Assembly: GCA_039583875.1 (NCBI GenBank)
Contig: CM077151.1
Location: 27,147,940-27,211,939 of the forward strand
Reading direction: 5' to 3'
DNA from: Platanthera guangdongensis
Lineage: Eukaryota > Streptophyta > Magnoliopsida > Asparagales > Orchidaceae
Length of the DNA stretch: 64,000 nt
This document shows positions 48,001-60,000 of this stretch, one piece after another; position 1 is the stretch's first letter; the number at the start of each line of letters is the position of its first letter. Below the pieces are notes generated by a model, which was not told where the DNA came from, did no database searches, and worked only from the letters and a program-made list of their open reading frames with translations. A program made the position numbers and the translations under genes.

Positions 48001-51000
48001 ACTCTTCGACCCATAGTTCTGCTGTGGCTCAAACCGTCCCACCAGTATGCTCTTCATATCTTCCGTTTTGGTGGCTGGCAGATTCAGGAGCTTCTGATCA
48101 CCCCTCAGGTATCTTACACTCATACAAATCTCATAGTGGGTATTCGATTACGGTTGCAGATGGATTGACAGTACTCATTTTTGGGTTTGGTAGCTGTGAT
48201 GTGACACCTGACATGACTTAGTCCTCGGTTGCTCTTATTCCCCAATTTGCTTACAACATTGTCAATTTGTAAGCTTACTCGTAATTTAAATTGTATTGCT
48301 ACCTTCACATCTTTTGGTTGTATTTTTCATGGAACAGTCAACGAACTGTACTATTGGTAGCGGGAAGCTAAGTGATGGCTTGTATGTCCTGGATGAAGTC
48401 TCACCTCTTACTTGTTATGCTACCTCCACCAAGTTTTTGAATCTTCACTGTCGTCATGATCACCCGTCTGTGCATGTCATGCGTCTTTTGTGTTTTGAGT
48501 TTGGCAAGGTTTCTCATCTCAACTGTGAGTCTCGTTTGTTTGCTAAGCTCCACAGAGTTAGCTATGTTCCTTGTCTTGAAGTTCGTGTTACTGCACCTTT
48601 TGATTTGCTTCATTCTGATGTTTGGGGACCTTGACTTGTCCCTACGTTGTTAGGACACAAATATTATGTTATTTTTACTGATGATTTCTCTCGCATGACC
48701 CACATGCATTTATTGAAAAATCGTTCTGAATTACCTTCTATTTTTCAAATTTTGTGGAATGAAATATTTACTCAATTTTTTGTTCGCCTTAAGTGTTTTC
48801 GTACTAACAATGGTAGAGAATACTTATCGCAGTCTATGTCTACCTTTCTCTCTTGACAAAGACATCCTGTATCAAATTAGTTGTCCTGATACCCCCCTAA
48901 CAAAACGGTCTTGCCAAAATAAAAAATCGTCACCTCCTTGAGGTCTCTCATGCCATTCTTGATCATAAACACGTACCCAAACACTTCTGGAGTGATGCAG
49001 TATTTAACGTTGCACACATTATCAAACGTCTTTCCACTCATGTTCTTCAGGGGGGACATCCTACCACACTCTTTATCCTGACCACTTTGGTCCCTTCATA
49101 CCTTTAAGAGTCTTTGGATGTATTTGCTATGTTCGGGATGCTCGTCCCTCTGTCTCCAAACTTGATCCTCGCTCATTGAAATGTATATTTCTTGGGTATT
49201 CTCGTACTACTAAGGGATATCAGTGTTATTCTCATGATCTCCACAGATATATTATATCTATGGATGTTGTCTTCTTTGAATCTAACGTTTACCTTCCTCG
49301 TGGATCCACACCTCCTGACCCCTCACTTGATGTTATCTTGGTTCCTCGTCCCAAACCCGCGACTCTCTGAATGACCTTCTGTGTCCTCTTTGGGGACAGG
49401 TTTACTCTCACCGACCTTCAGATAATGCATTAGCTCAACCACCTCTGCCTTCCTCTTTACCCGATAATACGATAACTGTTCCTCAGGAAGCCCCTGCTAG
49501 CATGCTTGTGGATTCATTGCCAGTCAATCATGAACTCCCTATTGCAACACAAAAAGGAAGTCGGGCTTGTCAGAACAAACCTCTACATGTCAGTTCTTAC
49601 CATGGATTATCGATTTCTCATACTGTCCAGCACTCCACCCCGGATCAATACCACCTTCCATCTACTGTCACAGATGCCAGAGCTCATCCTGGCTGGCGAC
49701 TGCTATGCAAGATGAGTTGGGGGCCCTTTAGCTTAATCAAACATGGGACTTGGTCCCCTTGCCCACTAACTAGCGGTCTATTGGATGCAAATGCATTTTT
49801 TTCCATCAAGGTCAATGCGGATGGTTCCCTTAATTGCTTGAAGACCCTCTTGATTGCTAAAGGTTATTCTCGGACTTATGAAGTGGATTACGATGAAATT
49901 TTTGCCCTTGTCGCCAAAATGTCCTCTATACGTGCCCCGCTCTCACTTGCAGCCTCTCACTAGTGGCTCCTATACCAATTGGACATTAAAAATGCGTTTC
50001 TTCATGGGTCCTTAGACGAAGAATTATACATGGAACAACCACTCGAGTTTGTTGCTGAGGGGGAGAGGAACAAGGTGTGCCATCTCAAGAAGTTGTTATA
50101 TGTATTGAAGCAATCCCCTCGAGCATTGTTTGCTCGTTTCCAATCTGTTGTCACTCAGTTCGGGCTTACCAAGAGTACGAAAGAATCGTCTTTTTTTTTC
50201 AAAACTCTCCGGGTGGTACTATCTTATTAATGGTATATGTTGATGATATTGTTATCACATGTAGTGATTCTGAAAGGATAATAAAGCTAAAGACATTTTT
50301 ACATTACAACTTCCAAACTAAAGATCCGGGCACATTTCGGTACTTCATAGGCATTGAAGTTGTTGATTATGCTAACACCATCTTTATTGGTCAGTGCAAA
50401 TATGCTCTCGATCTTTTATCTGACCTTGGGATGTTTAACAGTGGCCCTAAGGATTCTCCACTTGAAACAGGGGAAAAAGGGTCTTCATGTTGTAAGAAAA
50501 CCATTTAACTAGCTAGAAAAGTATCGAAGAATAGTTGAAAAACTGAACTACCTTACCATGACTCGTCCTGACATTGTCTGTGTTGTAAGTAAGGTTAGTC
50601 AGTTCATGACCACTCCAACTATCTCTCAATGGGTATATGTTTTTTGAATCGTCAGATACATAAAGATAGATCCTGGACTCAGGATATTGTACAAGAATCG
50701 AGGTCATACTAATATAGAGGCGTATTGTGACTCTGACTGGGTAGGCTGCTTAGCCCCTCATAAGTCAACCATATGGTTTACTATCTTTATGAGTGGAAAT
50801 CTTGTCTCCCTAAAGAGCAAGAAACAAACCATTGTTTCCAGATCTAGTGCAAAAGCGGAATATCGGGAAATGTCCCACACTGTTGCTGAGATCATGAATT
50901 AAACGGACTCTTTGTGAAATCGGGTATCCAGCTCAAGATCCCACCTCTCTATGGTGCGATAATCAAGTTGCAATACAAATAGCTACTAATCCCGTGTTTC

Positions 51001-54000
51001 ATGAACGCACAAAACACATAGAGGTCTACTGTCTCTTTGTATGAGAGAAATATGAAGGACTTATTTCTCTAAGTCCTGTGAAGTCCGGAAATCAAGTTGC
51101 AAATATTCTTACTAAGAAAGTTACGAGTGTTAGATTGAATTTTATATGTAACAAGTTAGGTCTGTGCAGTTCCCATGACCCAACTTGAGGGGGAGTGTTA
51201 TATACTTATATATTAGTCTCACTTCATGAAATGTCGTATGTATGGTTTCCTTCTTACTATATAAATAAATACCTGTGCCTCTATTTGGCTCTCTATTTAG
51301 GTATCAATTCTCCCAAACCTGTCTAACAATAATGATGTATTAATATTTCTTACCAAGAAATAAGCTCTTGAATGTTAATTCATTTTAGTAAAAGTGTCAT
51401 GGCCTCTATTATGAATATAAATGTATGCCAAATTTTATTTTAAAATTTGGAGGATATTTCCTAATTTTATGAATTTTAATTCATTAATAGGCATATTTTA
51501 TGGATTAAAAAAAGATAAAATAATATTTTATTTATTTACGAGAAAAGTTTATGAAGTATATTTTTTTGACCTAAATTATTTTCTAATGGGCTAATTGGAA
51601 TTTTAAAAGATGGGCTCCATATATTAATAAGAAGAAATTTCAACCATCAAAACCTTCTCGAAATCAATGGATGAGGTGAGATAGAGCTTAAAAATCCATC
51701 CCAAACCTCTTAAAGAAGTAGCCGGCGCACATTGAACTCCAAACCGAGCATGTTCCCTTCGGTTCACATGTGAATTAGAAGTCGTGGCTCCCAGTGCCGC
51801 GTGGATCTCACCCCTTTCTTTCCGCAAGCCGCGTGGAGCTCCTTCCTCGCTTCTCCTGCCGACGATGCCACAGGGGAGCCTCTCCAAGAGCGGCGCCGGA
51901 TGCCTCCAATTCCTCTCCTCTTTTAAACCCTACTCCTTATCTCTATGGTTTTATTTACTTTATCTTGAGACACGTGAGAGATGTTCTTTCAACCCTAGTT
52001 TCCATCCGTCGGTTTTGTATTCTCCTCAACACTAAGGACGATCTCATGGCTTATAAGAGCTATTCACGTGAAGTGAAGGCTCTTAGCAACTATGTGAGTT
52101 TTCTCTTACCCCAAGTTTCTAAGTGTTCTAAATAAATTTCAGATTTTCTATCAATGAAATAGAATGGCTAGTGTAAGAAGAGACAAAAAAGAAAGGCAAA
52201 CTTAAATTATGAAAAAAAATTCCTTTATTTTTTTTACCTTTCAATGTACAACTACACCCTATATATATAGGGAGACACATTAGAAATAAACTCTCAATCC
52301 ACAACGTGGGACTAATAAAGAAGAAGGAAATATGAACCTTAACATGAGCCAAACACGATAAACAAGAATAATGGTTATTTTGTGGTCTTTGATTCTTCAT
52401 TCTTCAACACTCTCCCGCAAGCTGGAGCTTACAAGTCGTAGGCACCAAGCTTGGAAAAGAATTTGCCATGATGTCTTACACTTGTTCTTCAGCAGGAACA
52501 TGTCGTAAAATCAACTTTCGTGTTTCAACCTTTTCTCAGACAAAATGACAATAAACTTCGTTGTGTTTTGTACGCTCATGAACTACAGGATTCTCGGCAA
52601 TGTGGATGATGACTTGATTATCACAAAAAAGGACAGTTGGAGAAGGAAGTTCGACGCCCAAATCAGAGAGAAGACTCTCTAGCCATATAAATTCAGAAAC
52701 AACAAAAATCATAGAGTGATACTCAGCCTCAACAGAGGAACGTGCAACAATAGTTTACTTTTTTGCTTCGCCGGGTGACCAGGTGCCCTCCAAAATATGT
52801 GCAGATCCACTAGTAGAGCGACGATCATCGAGAGAGCCGACATAATCAACGTCGAAGTAGGCAATGATGGACATAGAAGAAGACGGTGGATACACAAGGC
52901 CTTGCCCAGGGACATTCTTTCAGATATCTGAGAGTACATTCAACTACTTCGAGATGAGAGTTCCGAGGGGCATACATAAAACGACTGAAAAATCCGACAA
53001 CAAATGATATATCTGGTCTTGCGACAATGAGATAAATAAGTTTGCGAGGGCTTTATGCGGCAACACTCCTGTTGAAACCAGAAACCTGGTCTCTCGTGGA
53101 GTTCGGGGTCCCTGAAAGGGGTGACCTCACACCTACTACACTCGAGGGAACGTCACGGACCAAAGGACCAAGGAACTAGAAACAGACCCTCGGCTCTAGC
53201 GCGGAGGTCCCACCCCACACCCGGAAGGCTACCTGAGCACTTCCCCTCCCTAGCCAATGCTTGAGCTAGGGTGCCTTGAGGAGCTCTCTCTACTCTACCA
53301 AGAATGAGCTAAGGGAGGAGGAGGCTATGGAAAGTATATCCTCCAAAGGCACCCAAGGGGGTCTATTTATAGTTTTTCCAGGGGTCCTGGGCCAGAAATG
53401 ACCAAAATACCCCTACGGCCAAAAGGCCTCGGGCCAATAGGAAGCCGCCACGCCGGGGGGGTAAAGGGGTAACTCCCCCTGAGGGAAAGAAGGCTGGACG
53501 AGCTGGGCGGCCTGCGAGCTGGGCGGCCTGCGAGCTGGGACAAGGCGAGCTGCGGCCTGACGAGCTGGGACAAGGCGAGCTGCGGCCTGACGAGCTGGGG
53601 CAGCCTGCGAGCTGGGGCGGCCTGCGAGCTGGGGCGGCCTGCGAGCTGGGCGGCCTGCGAGCTGGGGCGGCCTGCGAGCTGGGGCGGCCTGCGAGCTGGG
53701 GCGGCCTGCGAGCTGGCCTGCTTGGCTAGACGGGGCAAGGCGAGCTGCGGCCTGACGAGCTGGGCGGCCTGCGAGCTGGGACAAGGCGAGCTGCGGCCTG
53801 ACGAGCTGGGGCAGCCTGCGAGATGGGGCGGCCTGCGAGCTGGCCTGCTTGGCGAGACGGGGCAAGGCGAGCTGCGGCCTGACGAGCTGGGACAAGGAGA
53901 GCTGCGGCCTGACGAGCTGGGGCAGCCTGCGAGCTGGGGCGGCCTGCGAGCTGGGCGGCCTGCGAGCTGGGGCGGCCTGCGAGCTGGGGCGGCCTGCGAG

Positions 54001-57000
54001 CTGGGGCGGCCTGCGAGCTGGCCTGCTTGGCGAGACGGGGCAAGGCGAGCTGCGGCCTGACGAGCTGGGGCGGCCTGCGAGCTGGGGCGGCCTGCGAGCT
54101 GGCCTGCTTGGCGAGACGGGGCAAGGCGAGCTGCGGCCTGACGAGCTGGGCGGCCTGCGAGCTGGGACAAGGCGAGCTGCGGCCTGACGAGCTGGGGCAG
54201 CCTGCGAGCTGGGGCGGCCTGCGAGCTGGGGCGGCCTGCGAGCTGGGCGGCCTGCGAGCTGGGGCGGCCTGCGAGCTGGGGCGGCCTGCGAGCTGGGGCG
54301 GCCTGCGAGCTGCGGCCTGACGAGCCGGCTTGCGGCCTGGCGGCCTGAGGCGGCTCGCGGCCTGGCGGCCTGGGCGGCTCGCGGCCTGGCGGCCTGGGCG
54401 GCTCGCGGCCTGGGCGGCTCGCCAAAAGCGCCTTGGGGGGGAGAAATATTTCCTCCCCCTACTAGTATGTTCTACATGTTAACCCAAAATTGGCCCATAT
54501 GAGTGCAAAACTCCCAAAAAGCTTAAAAACTTGCTCACCTTGTTTTGGAGCCCACTCTTCGCGAATACGGGGTTGTACACAATCCCCGCTCTTTTCGAGG
54601 TTGGTACAAGCTCGGAAAGAAACATCCAACCCAACGTATTCGCGGAATGGTCTTGAACCGAAAAACACTTGGCCCCTCCCAATGGAGTCGACCTGTCAGG
54701 CCAGCTAATGGGAGCCTGGGTGACGAGACGACCTCGAGGCTAAGGACTTAGCCTCCATGAGAGATCAACCTACCCAGCCAGCTAGTGGGAGCCTGGCGGC
54801 GGAATCATCATCGGAGCTAAGGACTTGGGCTACCACGAGAGATCAACCTACCCAGCCAGCTAGTGGGAGCCTGGCGGCGGAATCATCATCGGAGCTAAGG
54901 ACTTGGGCTACCACGAGAGATCAACCTACCCAGCCAGCTAGTGGGAGCCTGGCGGCGGAATCATCATCGGAGCTAAGGACTTGGGCTACCACGAGAGATC
55001 AACTTACCCAGCCAGCTAGTGGGAGCCTGGCGGCGGAATCATCATCGGAGCTAAGGACTTGGGCTACCACGAGAGATCAACCTACCCAGCCAGCTAGTGG
55101 GAGCCTGGCGGCGGAATCATCATCGGAGCTAAGGACTTGGGCTACCACGAGAGATCAACCTACCCAGCCAGCTAGTGGGAGCCTGGCGGCGGAATCATCA
55201 TCGGAGCTAAGGACTTGGGCTACCACGAGAGATCAACCTACCCAGCCAGCTAGTGGGAGCCTGGCGGCGGAATCATCATCGGAGCTAAGGACTTGGGCTA
55301 CCACGAGAGATCAACCTACCCAGCCAGCTAGTGGGAGCCTGGCGGCGGAATCATCATCGGAGCTAAGGACTTGGGCTACCACGAGAGATCAACCTACCCA
55401 GCCAGCTAGTGGGAGCCTGGCGGCGGAATCATCATCAGAGCTAAGGACTTGGGCTACCACGAGAGATCAACCTACCCAGCCAGCTAGTGGGAGCCTGGCG
55501 GCGGAATCATCATCGGAGCTAAGGACTTGGGCTACCACGAGAGATCAACCTACCCAGCCAGCTAGTGGGAGCCTGGCGGCGGAATCATCATCGGAGCTAA
55601 GGGCTTGGGCTACCACGAGAGATCAACCTACCCAGCCAGCTAGTGGGAGCCTGGCGGCGGAATCGTCATCGGAGCTGAGGGCTTGGGCTACCACGAGAGA
55701 TCAACCTACCCAGCCAGCTAGTGGGAGCCTGGCGGCGGAATCATCATCGGAGCTAAGGACTTGGGCTACCACGAGAGATCAACCTACCCAGCCAGCTAGT
55801 GGGAGCCTGGCGGCGGAATCATCATCGGAGCTAAGGACTTGGGCTACCACGAGAGATCAACCTACCCAGCCAGCTAGTGGGAGTCTGGCGGCGGAATCGT
55901 CATCGGAGCAAAGGGACCGAGCATCACAATCAAACCTTACCAAATCTTACATCCTCAAATGGGGAAAATAGATGGGTTACATGATCCCTCCGACTCAGTT
56001 GGTCGGGGGTTGGACTCATTACAAGATAAAATACATACTGGACTCTGTCGGGGCGAGGCTTCCTCAGGGGGTCTGGGCCCGGTGGTCCCCATCCGCTTCC
56101 TGCTCGCCTGACACTTCCATCCTGCTCAGGCTCTCCATGATCTTCTCCATCTCCTCTGCCTTGGCCAACCAAGAGATGGTGTTGACGGCCGTGACGTAGC
56201 ACTGCCGTGCCATCCTGGAGTCTCCCTTGACTCTGACCTGGATCCGTCCTGAGCTGAACTTGAGGCATTGGTGGAATGAAGACGGCACACAACGGAAGGC
56301 GCTGATGAGGGGCCTTCCGAAGATGACGTTGTAGCTGCTTGGAGCGTCAACAATGACGAACCGGCAGTTCCTCGAGACTCCTCCCAATTTTACTTGGAGC
56401 CCCACTCCACCCTCGACCTCCTTCCTCTCTCCTGAGAATCCGAACAGGGGTCCATCCGAGGCCAACACCCTCCTTGGCTCTACCTTCATCTCGTCAAACG
56501 CCTTCTTGAAAATGACGTTGACGGAGCTTCCATTGTCAACCAAGACCCGGGAGACGGTGTAGCCTTCGATGGCCGTCTGGATGACCAGCGCATCGCAGAA
56601 CGGATCCTCATGATCCGGCAGGTCTTTCACCGAGAAGGTGATCTTTTCCTCTGGGGGTGGGGTCTGGGAGGTTGAGGCAACGCTCCTTCGGTACATGACA
56701 TGGAGGCTTGCCTTCCGAGTGGCCTCAACCCCCACTCCACCGTGGATCACTCCTATACCACCTCGGGTTCCCACGTCGACCCGGTCCTCGCATATATCAT
56801 CACCTCCTTCTCCGGGTAGAACCTCTTCTACCCGCACCGGCGGCTGCGGCTGGGCAGGGCCTCTCGCCCCCCTCACTTCCAAGAACTCGGGGCAGGTGGC
56901 TGTGGCGTGTCCCTCCACCTGGTGGAAGTCGCAGTATGGTAGCGCTCCTCCCCTTTTTCGGCGGGCTGGACGCTCTCTCCTGTTACCTCTTCCCCTCCTA

Positions 57001-60000
57001 TCGCCAAAGCTTGCTGTGGAGGGGGCAAGAGCTGCCTTGGGGCTTGCCTCTGGAAGTTATACCTCACTTGGCCCCATGGTAGTTCCCCCCTCCTTGGATG
57101 AGAGCTCTTCCTGGACCTTGGGCAGGTCCTCCCTGCTGCCTCCAGCCTGGTTCCGGACCCTCCTGTCCTTGGAACCCCTGAGCTCTCTGCTCCTCTCTCC
57201 TCCTTCCCTCCTGATGCCTCGAGCCACCCTGCTCCTTTGACTCCACCTCCGTCAACTTTTCCAACCTCTTGACAAATGCTGGGTTGGCTGCCTCCATGGC
57301 AATCTCTTCTGCCGCCCTTTCCATCAGCTCCTCGAAGGAAAGGGGGGCCTTCCGGGTCAAACTCATCTTGAAGAAGCCCTCCTTTAGCCCAACGGTGAAG
57401 GCCATCTGGAGTGCATACCCTGGCATCTCCTGGACCTCCAAGATCTCCTCTTGGAACCTGTCTACGTAGCGGGCCAGTGACTCCTCGGCCCCCTGCCTTA
57501 TCAAGAAGATGGACTCAGGACTCCTCTTCCGCTTCTTGGAGGTGGAGAAGCGAAGCTGGAAGCTTCGGCTCAGGTCCTCGAACCCATAGATCGACCTTGG
57601 AGGGAGTTGATGGAACCAGTCCCTTGCCTTCTCTTTCAACGTGATCGCGAAGAGGCGACACTTGAAGGCGTCCGTCATTGGCCTGATGGAGACGGCATCC
57701 TCGAACCACTGCAGATGCTGAACAGGGTCATCCTTCCGGAATAGTAAGCCATGTCTGGCTCTCTGAACCCCTCGGGAACGGGAGCTGAGATGATCAGCTC
57801 GCTGAAGGGTGACCCCCTAAGGGGTGGTCTCGCCACCTCCTCTCGCGCGACCTGCTCGCCTTGAAGGTTGGCACTCGCCGGGCTGGAGAACAGCTCCCGG
57901 CCGGTGAGGTCTCGCTCGACCCCATCGCCCATCCTCTCCTTCCCTGGCCTTCTTCCTGGTGCACTTCCTTCTCCCCCCGCTGGGGTCATCTCGCCTAGAC
58001 CCCTGGGAGTCGACTCATCGAGGGGGGGAGCTAGCTCCTGGGGGGTCGGGGTGGAGCTGCCACCCTGAGGAGCAATGCTTCGCAGCATCTCCATGATGCC
58101 CTGGATGGAGGCCATGAACTCTTGCCTCCCACAAAGGGTCCTGGGGTGGGGAGCTCGCCGAGATAATCACTACCTCCTTGACCTCCTGTCATGACACTCT
58201 CCCGAGATCTTCTGTGCTGGTCACTCTCCACGCTCACCGCCCCAAAATGTTGAAACCAGAAACCTGGTCTCTCGTGGAGTTCGGGGTCCCTGAAAGGGGT
58301 GACCTCACACCTACTACACTCGAGGGAACGTCACGGACCAAAGGACCAAGGAACTAGAAACAGACCCTCGGCTCTAGCGCGGAGGTCCCACCCCACACCC
58401 GGAAGGCTACCTGAGCACTTCCCCTCCCTAGCCAATGCTTGAGCTAGGGTGCCTTGAGGAGCTCTCTCTCTACTCTACCAAGAATGAGCTAAGGGAGGAG
58501 GAGGCTAAGGAAAGTATATCCTCCAAAGGCACCCAAGGGGGTCTATTTATAGTTTTTCCAGGGGTCCTGGGCCAGAAATGACCAAAATACCCCTACGGCC
58601 AAAAGGCCTCGGGCCAATAGGAAGCCGCCACGCCGGGGGGTAAAGGGGTAACTCCCCCTGAGGGCAAGAAGGCTGGACGAGCTGGGCGGCCTGCGAGCTG
58701 GGCGGCCTGCGAGCTGGGACAAGGCGAGCTGCGGCCTGACGAGCTGGGACAAGGCGAGCTGCGGCCTGACGAGCTGGGGCAGCCTGCGAGCTGGGGCGGC
58801 CTGCGAGCTGGGGCGGCCTGCGAGCTGGGCGGCCTGCGAGCTGGGGCGGCCTGCGAGCTGGGGCGGCCTGCGAGTTGGCCTGCTTGGCGAGACGGGGCAA
58901 GGCGAGCTGCGGCCTGACGAGCTGGGCGGCCTGCGAGCTGGGACAAGGCGAGCTGCGGCCTGACGAGCTGGGACAAGGCGAGCTGCGGCCTGACGAGCTG
59001 GGGCAGCCTGCGAGATGGGGCGGCCTGCGAGCTGGCCTGCTTGGCGAGACGGGGCAAGGCGAGCTGCGGCCTGACGAGCAGGGACAAGGAGAGCTGCGGC
59101 CTGACGAGCTGGGGCAGCCTGCGAGCTGGGGCGGCCTGCGAGCTGGGGCGGCCTGCGAGCTGGGCGGCCTGCGAGCTGGGGCGGCCTGCGAGCTGGGGCG
59201 GCCTGCGAGCTGGCCTGCTTGGCGAGACGGGGCAAGGCGAGCTGCGGCCTGACGAGCTGGGGCGGCCTGCGAGCTGGGGCGGCCTGCGAGCTGGGGCGGC
59301 CTGCGAGCTGGCCTGCTTGGCGAGACGGGGCAAGGCGAGCTGCGGCCTGACGAGCTGGGCGGCCTGCGAGCTGGGACAAGGCGAGCTGCGGCCTGACGAG
59401 CTGGGGCAGCCTGCGAGCTGGGGCGGCCTGCGAGCTGGGGCGGCCTGCGAGCTGGGCGGCCTGCGAGCTGGGGCGGCCTGCGAGCTGGGGCGGCCTGCGA
59501 GCTGGGGCGGCCTGCGAGCTGGGGCGGCCTGCGAGCTGCGGCCTGACGAGCCGGCTTGCGGCCTGGCGGCCTGAGGCGGCTCGCGGCCTGGCGGCCTGGG
59601 CGGCTCGCGGCCTGGCGGCCTGGGCGGCTCGCGGCCTGGGCGGCTCGCCAAAAGCGCCTTGGGGGGGAGAAATATTTCCTCCCCCTACTAGTATGTTCTA
59701 CATGTTAACCCAAAATTGGCCCATATGAGTGCAAAACTCCCAAAAAGCTTAAAAACTTGCTCACCTTGTTTTGGAGCCCACTCTTCGCGAATACGGGGTT
59801 GTACAACTCCCACTCTAATTTCTCTCTCTCCACCCCTGCCTGCCCTTTCCTCTTCTTCCCATTGATATCAGAACTTAAGCTGGTGCAGATGAGAGTAAGG
59901 GAGAAGGATAGAGGGCACATGAGAGAGCGAGGGCACTGAAGTGTGGAGAGAGAGAAAGAGGGTAGAGCAGAGGAGAGAGAGACGAAAGAATCTTTGTATC

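Larger units (their letters stand above)
46186..51328 (+). mobile_element. complete-length Ty1-copia element, coding broken, 5143 bp
   Basis: Short LTRs at 46186-46300 and 51196-51328, with ctatataaataaatac as TATA. TSD ataat on both sides (46181-46185, 51329-51333). tggtatcaaagc directly follows the 5' LTR (tRNA-Met primer site), and aacttgagggggag precedes the 3' LTR. The gag-protease-integrase-RT-RNase H order is complete but full of frameshifts and stops. It lies in CutA intron 3, same orientation as the gene. Confidence 0.93.
53070..59805 (-). mobile_element. Tat-like non-autonomous Ty3-gypsy element, gag-protease only, 6736 bp
   Basis: LTRs at 53070-54579 and 58248-59805 begin tgttgaaacc and end gggttgtaca in + orientation. 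TSD actcc on both sides (53065-53069, 59806-59810). Coding runs on the - strand (gag, zinc knuckle, protease). No reverse transcriptase, RNase H or integrase follows; a 15-copy 78-bp array takes their place. The LTRs differ mainly in repeat-array length, so the insertion is probably recent. The CxxHxxxGHxTxxC knuckle and [11 protein letters not shown] protease point to the Tat lineage. Such elements would need enzymes in trans. Confidence 0.93.

Noticed and set aside
53367..54425. 352-codon - strand frame rich in Arg/Pro/Ser/Gln
   Set aside because: It is opened by the GC-rich tandem array in the LTR. The equivalent frame in the other LTR has the same length but a different unit order, so no protein is conserved.
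54762..55930. CRISPR-like regular array
   Set aside because: The units are 78 bp, contiguous and identical throughout with no unique spacers, in plant DNA inside an LTR element.
58593..59651. 352-codon - strand frame in the other LTR
   Set aside because: Same reason: array-driven, with frames open on both strands over the same bases.
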